64,000 nt of DNA, taken from the NCBI GenBank assembly GCA_945285405.1, contig CALYQJ010000008.1:1-64000 (forward strand). The letters are read 5' to 3'. Position numbers and translations under genes: made by a program. Positions 34,616-42,775 of this stretch are shown in pieces. Numbering within the stretch: position 1 is the stretch's first letter; the number at the start of each line of letters is the position of its first letter. The notes below the pieces were generated by a model that was not told the origin of the DNA, ran no database searches, and saw only the letters and a program-made list of their open reading frames with translations. The stretch comes from an uncultured Lactobacillaceae bacterium. GTDB lineage: Bacteria > Bacillota > Bacilli > Lactobacillales > Lactobacillaceae.

Positions 34616-37261
34616 ATGGATCAAAAAAAATCAGAAATTGCCAGTAAATATGATGGCAAAATAGTAGAGGATGGTCGTTATCAATGGTGGTTAGACCATG
34701 ACGAATTTAAACCTAAAGGAACATTGAAAAAACGTTATTCAATAGTCATTCCGCCGCCAAATGTTACTGGGAAATTACATCTTGGTCATGCATGGGATAC
34801 TACGTTGCAGGATATATTAATTAGATTAAAGAAGATGCAAGGATTTGATGCCTTATGGGTACCTGGAATGGACCATGCTGGAATTGCAACTCAAGCCAAA
34901 GTTGAAGCAATGTTGCAAGAAAAGGGCATTTCTCGTTACGATTTAGGACGAGAAAAATTTATTGAAGAAGTATGGAAATGGAAAGATGATTTTGCAAAAA
35001 TAATTAAAGAACAGTGGGCTAAATTAGGATTATCACTTGACTATTCTCGAGAGCGTTTTACCCTTGATGAAGGACTTTCTAATGCTGTTAAAAAAGTGTT
35101 TATTGATCTTTACAATAAGGGATTAATTTATCGAAAAAAATATATTATTAATTGGGATCCTAAAGCGCAAACTGCTTTGTCCGACATTGAAGTTATCTAT
35201 AAAGAAGAGAAAGGTTATCTTTATTACTTTAATTATCCTTTAGAAGATGGTAGTGGTTCTTTACAAATTGCTACTACACGTCCTGAGACTATTCCAGGTG
35301 ATACAGCTGTTGCTGTCAATCCTAATGATGAAAGATATCTTAATCTCATTGGCAAAAACTTAATTTTACCGATATTTAATCGAAAATTGCCAATTATTGC
35401 AGATGAGTATGTTGATCAATCATATGGTACAGGAGTTGTAAAAATTACTCCAGCCCATGATCCTAATGACTTTGAAGTAGGTGTAAGGCATCACTTAAAA
35501 GTAATAAATATTATGAATAAAGACGCTACTTTGAATGAAGCTGCAGGGAAATATCAGGGTTTAGATCGTTATCAAGCTCGTAAATTAATTACTGATGATT
35601 TAACAAAGGCTGGCTATTTTGTAAAAAAGGAGGAATTAATTCATAATGTCGGACATTCTGAACGTACAGATGTTGAAATTGAGCCTAGACTTTCAACTCA
35701 GTGGTTCGTTAGAATGAAAGAATTAGCTCAGCAAGCAATTGCTAATCAATCAACAGATGACCGAATTAATTTCTACCCTCCTAAGTATGAACAGACTTTT
35801 TTGCAGTGGATGGGAAATGTTCATGATTGGGTTATTTCAAGGCAATTATGGTGGGGTCATCGAATTCCAGTTTGGTATCGTAAATCTGACGGAAAAGTTT
35901 ATGTTGGAATGAAGGCACCTGAGGATAGTGAAAATTGGGATCAAGATCCAGATGTATTGGATACTTGGTTTTCTTCCGCGTTATGGCCCTTTTCAACTTT
36001 AGGTTGGCCAGATACAGATTCAAAAGATTATAAAAAGTATTTTCCAGTAGATACTTTGGTTAGTGGATATGATCTTATCTTTTTTTGGATTTCTCGTATG
36101 ATTTTTCAAAGTTTAGAGTTTACCGGGCAAAGACCATTTAAGAATGTAATATTACATGGATTGATCCGAGATTCACAGGGAAGAAAGATGAGTAAATCTT
36201 TGGGAAATGGATTAGATCCAATGCAAGTGATTGACCAATATAGTACTGATTCTTTAAGATGGTTTTTCATTACTGGATCAACACCAGGCCAAGATATTCG
36301 TTATCAAACCGAGAAAATGGATGCATCATGGAATTTCATTAATAAAATTTGGAATGCAAGTCGTTTTGTTTTAATGAATTTAGACGGTGATGAAGATATT
36401 TATAGTTTACCGGAGGATTTGTCACAAGACCTTTCTGATCGCTTTATTTTAGCTCGCTTAAATCAAGTTACTAAAAAAGTTAATGAATTATTTGAAAAAT
36501 TTGAGTTTGGAGAAGTTGGTCGTACATTATATGACTTTATTTGGAATGATTTTTGTGATTGGTATATTGAAATGGCTAAAGAGAGCCTGTATGGTAATGA
36601 CATTGAAATTAAAAAGGCTAAGAAGTGGCATTTAGGTTATGTACTTTTTCATATTTTATTGTTGTTACATCCAATCCTTCCATTTGTTACAGAAAAACTT
36701 TACCAATCACTAAATAAGAAAAAAGTTTCAATAATGGAAGAATCATATCCTCAACCAAATTCACGCTTTGAAGATCAAGAAGCCATTAAAGCAATGAATT
36801 CTTTGATTGAAGTCATTAAAGCGGTAAGAAATATTCGTGGTGAATATCATGTTGCTTTGAGTAAACCAATTAATCTTTATTTGAATTTGCATGACCCTAA
36901 ATTATTTGAACTTTTACAAACTAATCGACAATATATTGAACGTTTTACTAATCCTCAAAAATTAATAATTAAACAAGATTTAGAAGTTAACTTTTTAGCA
37001 GCTAATATAATTATTAAAGGGGGAGCGGTTCTTATACCTTTGTCGGGATTAGTAAATAAAGATATTGAATTGAAGAAGTTAAATAAATCTCGAGACAAGT
37101 TAAATAAAGAATTACAAAAAATAAATAAAAAGCTTCATAATCCAGGCTTTTTAGCTAAGGCCCCTGATACTGAAGTAAAAAAGCAGCAACAAAAAGCGAA
37201 AGTTGTTAATGAAAAAATTATTGAAACTGACAAGCAAATCATGACAATTAAAAAGATTTAA
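34616..37261 (+). CDS. valS: Valyl-tRNA synthetase
   Basis: [28 protein letters not shown]; 881 aa. Confidence 0.97.
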   Translation: MDQKKSEIASKYDGKIVEDGRYQWWLDHDEFKPKGTLKKRYSIVIPPPNVTGKLHLGHAWDTTLQDILIRLKKMQGFDALWVPGMDHAGIATQAKVEAMLQEKGISRYDLGREKFIEEVWKWKDDFAKIIKEQWAKLGLSLDYSRERFTLDEGLSNAVKKVFIDLYNKGLIYRKKYIINWDPKAQTALSDIEVIYKEEKGYLYYFNYPLEDGSGSLQIATTRPETIPGDTAVAVNPNDERYLNLIGKNLILPIFNRKLPIIADEYVDQSYGTGVVKITPAHDPNDFEVGVRHHLKVINIMNKDATLNEAAGKYQGLDRYQARKLITDDLTKAGYFVKKEELIHNVGHSERTDVEIEPRLSTQWFVRMKELAQQAIANQSTDDRINFYPPKYEQTFLQWMGNVHDWVISRQLWWGHRIPVWYRKSDGKVYVGMKAPEDSENWDQDPDVLDTWFSSALWPFSTLGWPDTDSKDYKKYFPVDTLVSGYDLIFFWISRMIFQSLEFTGQRPFKNVILHGLIRDSQGRKMSKSLGNGLDPMQVIDQYSTDSLRWFFITGSTPGQDIRYQTEKMDASWNFINKIWNASRFVLMNLDGDEDIYSLPEDLSQDLSDRFILARLNQVTKKVNELFEKFEFGEVGRTLYDFIWNDFCDWYIEMAKESLYGNDIEIKKAKKWHLGYVLFHILLLLHPILPFVTEKLYQSLNKKKVSIMEESYPQPNSRFEDQEAIKAMNSLIEVIKAVRNIRGEYHVALSKPINLYLNLHDPKLFELLQTNRQYIERFTNPQKLIIKQDLEVNFLAANIIIKGGAVLIPLSGLVNKDIELKKLNKSRDKLNKELQKINKKLHNPGFLAKAPDTEVKKQQQKAKVVNEKIIETDKQIMTIKKI

Positions 37262-37312
37262 AATAACTTTGCGTAATTTCTTATATAAACTTACATAAGG
37301 AGTTACTGATTC

Positions 37313-37960
37313 TTGGATGAAATTAAAATTGCTGAAATTTATGAATTAATAGAAAAATTTGGACCAAGCATTGTTCCAACTAAAGACCTAATCTCACTGA
37401 TTATCGCACCTGATTGTTTAGATTTAGCTAAATTCCCTGAATGTTTTGGATTAAGAGATTTAATTTTTCTTGATTTTAAGCAACTTAAAAGTGAACTATC
37501 TTTTTCCGATGTTATAATTTTTAAATTGTTAGCTGCAGTAGAATTGGGTAATCGCACTTTTCAAAATTGCCAATTAAAATTTGGAGAATTTACATCAAGT
37601 AGTAAAGTTGGAGAAACCTCACTAAAATTCTTTGAAAATGTTTATCAAGAGTGTTTAGTGGGTTTTTTCTTAGATATTAATAGAAATTTAATTCAAAGAG
37701 TCCTGCTTTTTAAGGGTTCACTTAATAAAAGCTTGGCTTTTCCTCGTGAAGTATTAAGTTACGCCCTTAAAAATCATGCTTACAGTTTTATTTTGGTACA
37801 TAATCATCCAAGTGGTTCTTGTAAAGTTTCAAAAGCTGATATAATTTTTACTAAACGGATGGAGCGTGCGGCAAAGATTATGGGAATTCATTTTGATGAT
37901 CATCTAATTATTGGTGCAGCTCAATATTTATCACTTCGAGAAGAGAATATTTTAAAATAA
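37313..37960 (+). CDS. radC: RadC/YsnA-family JAB-domain protein
   Basis: FILVHNHPSGSCKVSKADIIFTKRM, HFDDHLIIG. Confidence 0.93.
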   Translation: MDEIKIAEIYELIEKFGPSIVPTKDLISLIIAPDCLDLAKFPECFGLRDLIFLDFKQLKSELSFSDVIIFKLLAAVELGNRTFQNCQLKFGEFTSSSKVGETSLKFFENVYQECLVGFFLDINRNLIQRVLLFKGSLNKSLAFPREVLSYALKNHAYSFILVHNHPSGSCKVSKADIIFTKRMERAAKIMGIHFDDHLIIGAAQYLSLREENILK

Positions 37961-38182
37961 ATTGTAATTTTTTGTTGTTTAATTTTAGATATTTTAATTA
38001 AGCGTAAATTTTTTATTAATCGCATGACAAAATGGTTAAAAAAGCGCAAAATTAAAGTTAGTGAAGAAAATTTAAAGCTTTCATTTATAACTTCATTATG
38101 ATAGCTTTTAAAAATTAGCACTTTTAAAAAAATTTTCATTTTTTTCAAATTTTTTATAATAAGTTTAAGAGCCTAAATTAAT

Positions 38183-38299
38183 TTGAAGGTTAGAAAATTT
38201 AAGCTTAATTTATTATTATTTGATCCAATTAACGTGAAGAAAAAAGCCGCAGTTAAAAGGATTGATAAATTAGGAAATGACTTTTTGCGGCAAAAATAA
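38183..38299 (+). CDS. Possible 38-aa basic protein
   Basis: TTG ORF: MKVRKFKLNLLLFDPINVKKKAAVKRIDKLGNDFLRQK in radC-mreC gap; ends 17 nt before mreC. Confidence 0.25.
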   Translation: MKVRKFKLNLLLFDPINVKKKAAVKRIDKLGNDFLRQK

Positions 38300-38315
38300 A
38301 AAAGAATAAGAATCA

Positions 38316-39173
38316 ATGCCTAAACTTTTTTCAAACAAAAGATTAATTGTAATTTTAGTATCATTTATTTTAGCGGCTGCTTCAATTGTTTTTTCAATTC
38401 GAATTATTAATTATTCGCAAACGCCGCCTTATCTTTTAAAATTAACTAACGATGTCATTGACGTAACAAGTTATGTTGTTAATGAACCTGGTAGATTTTT
38501 AAAAAATGGTTTTAATTTTCAAACAGAATTACTATCAACTTATCAAGAAAATCAAAGACTTAAAAAGAAAGTTGATCAATTAGAACAAAATCAAACTAAA
38601 ATAGCAATTTTAACTAGAGAAAATAAAGAATTAAAAAAAGAATTACAATTAAATGCTACTTTATCCGATTATTCTCAAATTACTGCAGCTGTTCTTTCAC
38701 GCTCGCCTGCTAATTGGCAGGATGTTTTAATAATTAATCGAGGCTCGGTAAACGGGATTAAGAAAAATATGCCAGTAATGTCTGGTTCTGGTGTAATCGG
38801 TCGTATAATGGAGGTAAATCACTTAAATTCAAAAGTCGAATTAATATCTTCAAATAGTAAAATAGCAAATCATTTTGCTGCTCAAATAACTACTAAAAAA
38901 GGAGAAGTAATTAATGGCGTAATTACTGGGTATTCAGAGGCAGAAAATGCTTTGATTTTTGGAAATGTTTCGACTGATACGGAAATTCATGTAGGAGATG
39001 CTGTAGTTACTTCAGGATTAGGTGGTGTTGTTCCTAAAGGTTTGTTAATTGGAAAAGTTAACAAAATCGAAAAAAAAGATTATGGTTTATCTACAATGAT
39101 TTACGTAAAATCGGCAACTAATATTAATGATTTTAGTGTAGTTACTGTAATTGATCGAACGGTTGGTAATTAG
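38316..39173 (+). CDS. mreC: Rod shape-determining protein MreC
   Basis: N-terminal TM + coiled coil; VLSRSPANWQDVLIINRGSVNGIKKNMPV, GDAVVTSGLGGVVPKGLLIGKV. Confidence 0.94.
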   Translation: MPKLFSNKRLIVILVSFILAAASIVFSIRIINYSQTPPYLLKLTNDVIDVTSYVVNEPGRFLKNGFNFQTELLSTYQENQRLKKKVDQLEQNQTKIAILTRENKELKKELQLNATLSDYSQITAAVLSRSPANWQDVLIINRGSVNGIKKNMPVMSGSGVIGRIMEVNHLNSKVELISSNSKIANHFAAQITTKKGEVINGVITGYSEAENALIFGNVSTDTEIHVGDAVVTSGLGGVVPKGLLIGKVNKIEKKDYGLSTMIYVKSATNINDFSVVTVIDRTVGN

Positions 39174-39719
39174 ATGAAAAAACGAAACAATTTTAAAATT
39201 TACTTTTTCGCTTTATTCTTAATTTACTTATTAATTTTAGTAGACGGTTCAATCAGTTTTATTGCTCATTTTTTTTCAGCAGTAGTTGCTGGAAAAATTT
39301 TTTGGCTTGGTTCTTTAAGTGTCTTGACTGTTTTAAGTTTTGAAATTAATGTTAATTTTCTGGGGATTGCAGTTGTTTCTGGGATAATAGCTGATATTTT
39401 TTACTCAGGAATTATTGGCATCTATACAGTATCATTTGCTATAACAGCAATATTTTTAAAATGGATAGTACAATATTTGCCACATAATTTTATTTACATA
39501 GTATCTTCTTATTTTCTTTCAGTAACAATCTTTAGTACCATATATTATGGAATTAATAATTATTTGGGACTAACACGAATTGTGCCTTTTCAATATTTAG
39601 CGACTTATTTGCCGGCTACTTTGCTATTTAATTTAATTTATTTTATTATTTTATATGTTCCTATGTTAAAAATTATTGAGAACTTTAAAAGAAAGCTGGC
39701 ATTAAAAGATGAAAAGTAA
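39174..39719 (+). CDS. mreD: Rod shape-determining protein MreD
   Basis: Multi-TM 181 aa immediately after mreC. Confidence 0.88.
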   Translation: MKKRNNFKIYFFALFLIYLLILVDGSISFIAHFFSAVVAGKIFWLGSLSVLTVLSFEINVNFLGIAVVSGIIADIFYSGIIGIYTVSFAITAIFLKWIVQYLPHNFIYIVSSYFLSVTIFSTIYYGINNYLGLTRIVPFQYLATYLPATLLFNLIYFIILYVPMLKIIENFKRKLALKDEK

Positions 39720-40299
39720 CCAAGAAAAAAAAGAACTATTTACAGTAAGATTAATTGTTGAAGATGCATTATTTGCTGCTTTAGCGATGGCTTTAAATTA
39801 CATTAAACCAGATATGGGAATATTGAATATTTCATTTGGTTTTATCCCAATAGCGTTTTTAGCTTTAAAAAGAGGGCTATTAAATGGAATGGTTTCAGGA
39901 TTGATTTTTGGAATTTTAGATCTATTTTTGAAAGGGATGGGAACACCAAATGTTGTATCGGTAATTCAGGCCCTATTTGAGTATATAGTAGCGTTTACCT
40001 TAATCGGTTTGGCTGGATTGGCGCATGGTCCGCTTCAATTAGCGATAAATAAAAAACAGCACGGATTTGCAGTGCTGTCATTGTTTTTGGGAACATTAAT
40101 TGGTTCTTTAGGAAAATTTGCTTGTCATACAATAGCTTCGGCTACTTTTTTTAGTAAATATTTGACGATTCCTAAGCATGGAAATGTCTGGATTGCAGCT
40201 TTACTTTATCAGGCTCCTAGTTTCTTTACTACCTTTATTCTAGCTGCTTTTTGTTTAATTCTAATTTACGCAATTCGACCTACTTTGTATGAAGGTTAA
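39709..40299 (+). CDS. ECF-type thiamine transporter S component (ThiT-like)
   Basis: 196 aa; EDALFAALAMALNYIKPDMGILNISFGFIPIAFLALKRGLLNGMVSGLIFG, YLTIPKHGNVW. Confidence 0.78.
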   Translation: MKSNQEKKELFTVRLIVEDALFAALAMALNYIKPDMGILNISFGFIPIAFLALKRGLLNGMVSGLIFGILDLFLKGMGTPNVVSVIQALFEYIVAFTLIGLAGLAHGPLQLAINKKQHGFAVLSLFLGTLIGSLGKFACHTIASATFFSKYLTIPKHGNVWIAALLYQAPSFFTTFILAAFCLILIYAIRPTLYEG

Positions 40300-40412
40300 A
40301 ATTCTACAAATTGTAAAACTACTGAGAGTATAACTCCAAGAAGAGTAACAATAATCATTAACCAAATGGAAATACTTGTGATAATACTAAATTTACTTTT
40401 TTTCTTTTTCAT
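40296..40412 (-). CDS. DUF4044-like small membrane protein
   Basis: 38 aa: MKKKKSKFSIITSISIWLMIIVTLLGVILSVVLQFVEF; ORF not in supplied track; resembles the small protein near mraZ in lactobacilli. Confidence 0.7.
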   Translation of the reverse strand: MKKKKSKFSIITSISIWLMIIVTLLGVILSVVLQFVEF

Positions 40413-40464
40413 ATTTTTTCCTTCTAGAATTTATTCTATCAAAATTATAGCTGAGTGTTAAATA

Positions 40465-40827
40465 ATGAATAATTTTCAATTGTTTAGTTTAATCATTTTA
40501 ATTGGGTTTATCGTTTTTGTAGCAACAATTAATATTTTTTTAATTAATTTTGCACCAAAGTATAAAATCAAATTAAGTCATTGGTTTTGGGCTCCACTAA
40601 TTGGTGCTCTTTTTTTTGTAACAAAAGAACAATATATAAATTCAATTCTACCTTTATTTTTTCTTTTATTTTTTAGCTTTGAAATTATTTTTGCTTTAGC
40701 ATATGCCTTTTATTTTCATCGATTTAATATCTATTATTTCTTCAAACAGTCACGTAAATTTTTAACAATTATGTTGTTGTTTTGGTACATAATATTTTTT
40801 GCTTTAAATCTTTTTAATATTATCTAA
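40465..40827 (+). CDS. DUF3397-like membrane protein
   Basis: 120 aa multi-TM directly upstream of mraZ, as in lactobacilli. Confidence 0.7.
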   Translation: MNNFQLFSLIILIGFIVFVATINIFLINFAPKYKIKLSHWFWAPLIGALFFVTKEQYINSILPLFFLLFFSFEIIFALAYAFYFHRFNIYYFFKQSRKFLTIMLLFWYIIFFALNLFNII

Positions 40828-40835
40828 AACTAATT

Positions 40836-40850
40836 AGGAACATATGTTCG
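40836..40850. promoter_or_regulatory. LexA/SOS-box-like palindrome
   Basis: GGAACATATGTTCG contains perfect palindrome GAACATATGTTC; matches Gram-positive LexA consensus CGAACNNNNGTTCG except first base. Confidence 0.6.
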
Positions 40851-40872
40851 CTTATTAAAATTATGTTACAAG

Positions 40873-40912
40873 GTGTCACTACGTGGTTCGAAGTGGTGCA
40901 TTGTGGTAGAAT
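40873..40912 (+). promoter_or_regulatory. Putative MraZ operator: GTGG direct repeats overlapping extended -10
   Basis: GTGTCACTAC GTGGTTCGAA GTGGTGCATT GTGGTAGAAT; GTGK at 40873/40883/40893/40903; TGGTAGAAT extended -10 at 40904-40912. Confidence 0.7.
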
Positions 40913-40932
40913 TTTTTTGAGGGTAATTAGTT

Positions 40933-41367
40933 ATGTTTATGGGCGAATTTCACCATAGCTTGGATGAAAAAGGCAGGATTATAATTCCAGCTAAGTTTCG
41001 TAATGAGCTAGGTAGTTCTTTTATTATTACACGAGGTATGGATGGCTGTTTATTTGGTTATTCGTTAAATAATTGGGATGTTTTAGTAAAAAAACTGTCT
41101 ACGTTATCTTTAACTAAAAAATCTTCAAGATTATTTAGTCGATTTTTTTATTCTGGAGCAAGTGAAGTTCAGCTAGACCGTAATGGTCGTGTGAACTTGC
41201 CGGTTAACTTAATTTCCTTCGCAAAATTAAAAAAAGATTGTGTAATTTTGGGTGTAAATTCTCGAATTGAAATTTGGGATGCTGCATCTTATCAAGAAAT
41301 GGATACAGAAATGGCTGATAATATTAGCGATATTTCAGAAAATTTAATGGATATTGATTTTGACTAA
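40933..41367 (+). CDS. mraZ: Transcriptional regulator MraZ
   Basis: MFMGEFHHSLDEKGRIIIPAKFR. Confidence 0.97.
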   Translation: MFMGEFHHSLDEKGRIIIPAKFRNELGSSFIITRGMDGCLFGYSLNNWDVLVKKLSTLSLTKKSSRLFSRFFYSGASEVQLDRNGRVNLPVNLISFAKLKKDCVILGVNSRIEIWDAASYQEMDTEMADNISDISENLMDIDFD

Positions 41368-42316
41368 TTTATTACATTGCAGTGTTTTATTAAATGAAGC
41401 AATAACTTCTTTAAATGTAAAGCCTGAAGGTAATTATATTGATGCTACATTTGGTCGTGGCGGTTATACTCAATCGATACTAAACCATATATCTACTGGT
41501 CATTTAATTAGCATTGATCAGGATTCTGAAGCTATAAAATATGGAGAAAAGAAATTTAAAGATGCCATTTCAGCTAAGCGACTTTTTTTAATTCAAAATA
41601 ATTATGAGCATATTGATTCGATTATCAACGAAGTTGGTTTACAAACAATTGATGGGATTGTTTTTGATTTAGGGGTTTCTTCACCTCAGTTTGATGACCC
41701 TAAAAGAGGCTTTAGTTATCGTTTTACTGGACCTTTAGATATGAGAATGGATCAAAGGCAAACACTAACAGCATTTAAAGTTATTAATAGTTATGATGCA
41801 GTTCATTTAAAAAAAATTTTTAAAGATTATGGGGATGCTCCTTGCTCCTGGCAAGTAGCACAAGCAATCGTTAAAGAACGAAAAAAGCATCCAATAGAAA
41901 CAACAATGCAACTAGTTGATATTATCTTTGGTTATTTACCAGAAGCTGTTAAAAGGAAAAAAGGTCATCCAGCCAAAAAATTTTTTCAAGCTTTAAGAAT
42001 TGAAGTTAATCATGAAGTGTTTGCTTTGAAAACTGCTTTAGAAAAAAGTTTAGAGAATTTAAAAATTGGGGGCATTATTTCTGTAGTAACTTTTCAATCT
42101 TTAGAAGATAAAATTGTTTCTCGTCTGTTTAGAAAATTAGCTAAATATCAAGATTATCCTAAAGGAATACCAATTATTCCTGAAAATGTTAAACCTAAAT
42201 TAGAGCTAACTACTCGGCAGGCCATTAGACCTTCTGAGTTAGAACTAAAACATAATCGGCGGGCGCATAGTGCACGATTAAGAAGTGCAAAAAAAATTAG
42301 AAATATTAGTTTTTAG
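41354..42316 (+). CDS. rsmH: 16S rRNA (cytosine1402-N4)-methyltransferase
   Basis: YIDATFGRGGYTQSIL, GIVFDLGVSSPQFDDPKRGFSYRFTGPLDMRMDQ. Confidence 0.96.
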   Translation: MILTNLLHCSVLLNEAITSLNVKPEGNYIDATFGRGGYTQSILNHISTGHLISIDQDSEAIKYGEKKFKDAISAKRLFLIQNNYEHIDSIINEVGLQTIDGIVFDLGVSSPQFDDPKRGFSYRFTGPLDMRMDQRQTLTAFKVINSYDAVHLKKIFKDYGDAPCSWQVAQAIVKERKKHPIETTMQLVDIIFGYLPEAVKRKKGHPAKKFFQALRIEVNHEVFALKTALEKSLENLKIGGIISVVTFQSLEDKIVSRLFRKLAKYQDYPKGIPIIPENVKPKLELTTRQAIRPSELELKHNRRAHSARLRSAKKIRNISF

Positions 42317-42325
42317 GAAAATATC

Positions 42326-42769
42326 ATGAGAGAAGATAGATTAAATTCAGATATTATTTACAATGGTACTAATTCACCGGAATTAACTCCGACTACTGAT
42401 GTATCAAATTTGGCTCATCTTCATTCAGGTTCTGCTGTACGTCGTAAATCGCAGTCTGGTAATCGTGAAACCGTTAAAAGTGTTAGTATTGGTAGAGTTC
42501 GTTTAAGTATTTTAGAAAAATTGTTGATTTTTCTTTGTGGTGTAGCTGTGTTTGTAGGATTGTTTTTTATTTTACAAGGTCGCATTAAAACTTCTAATGT
42601 GAGCTATCAAATTGATTTAACAAACAAACAAATTCAATCAATTAGTCAGGAAAACCAAGATTTGAATTCTGAAGTACAAACTTTATCCAATGATTCGCGA
42701 TTGGCAAAGTTAGCTGAAAAATATGGTTTTCAAATTAATGAAAGTCGTATTAAAAATATTTTGAAATGA
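42326..42769 (+). CDS. ftsL: Cell division protein FtsL
   Basis: Single TM + short coiled coil between rsmH and PBP. Confidence 0.85.
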   Translation: MREDRLNSDIIYNGTNSPELTPTTDVSNLAHLHSGSAVRRKSQSGNRETVKSVSIGRVRLSILEKLLIFLCGVAVFVGLFFILQGRIKTSNVSYQIDLTNKQIQSISQENQDLNSEVQTLSNDSRLAKLAEKYGFQINESRIKNILK

Positions 42770-42775
42770 TAATCG

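Noticed and set aside
37921-38148. 75-aa minus ORF in the radC-mreC gap
   Set aside because: Ile/Lys/Phe-rich AT-driven translation, no RBS seen, no similarity to MreB.
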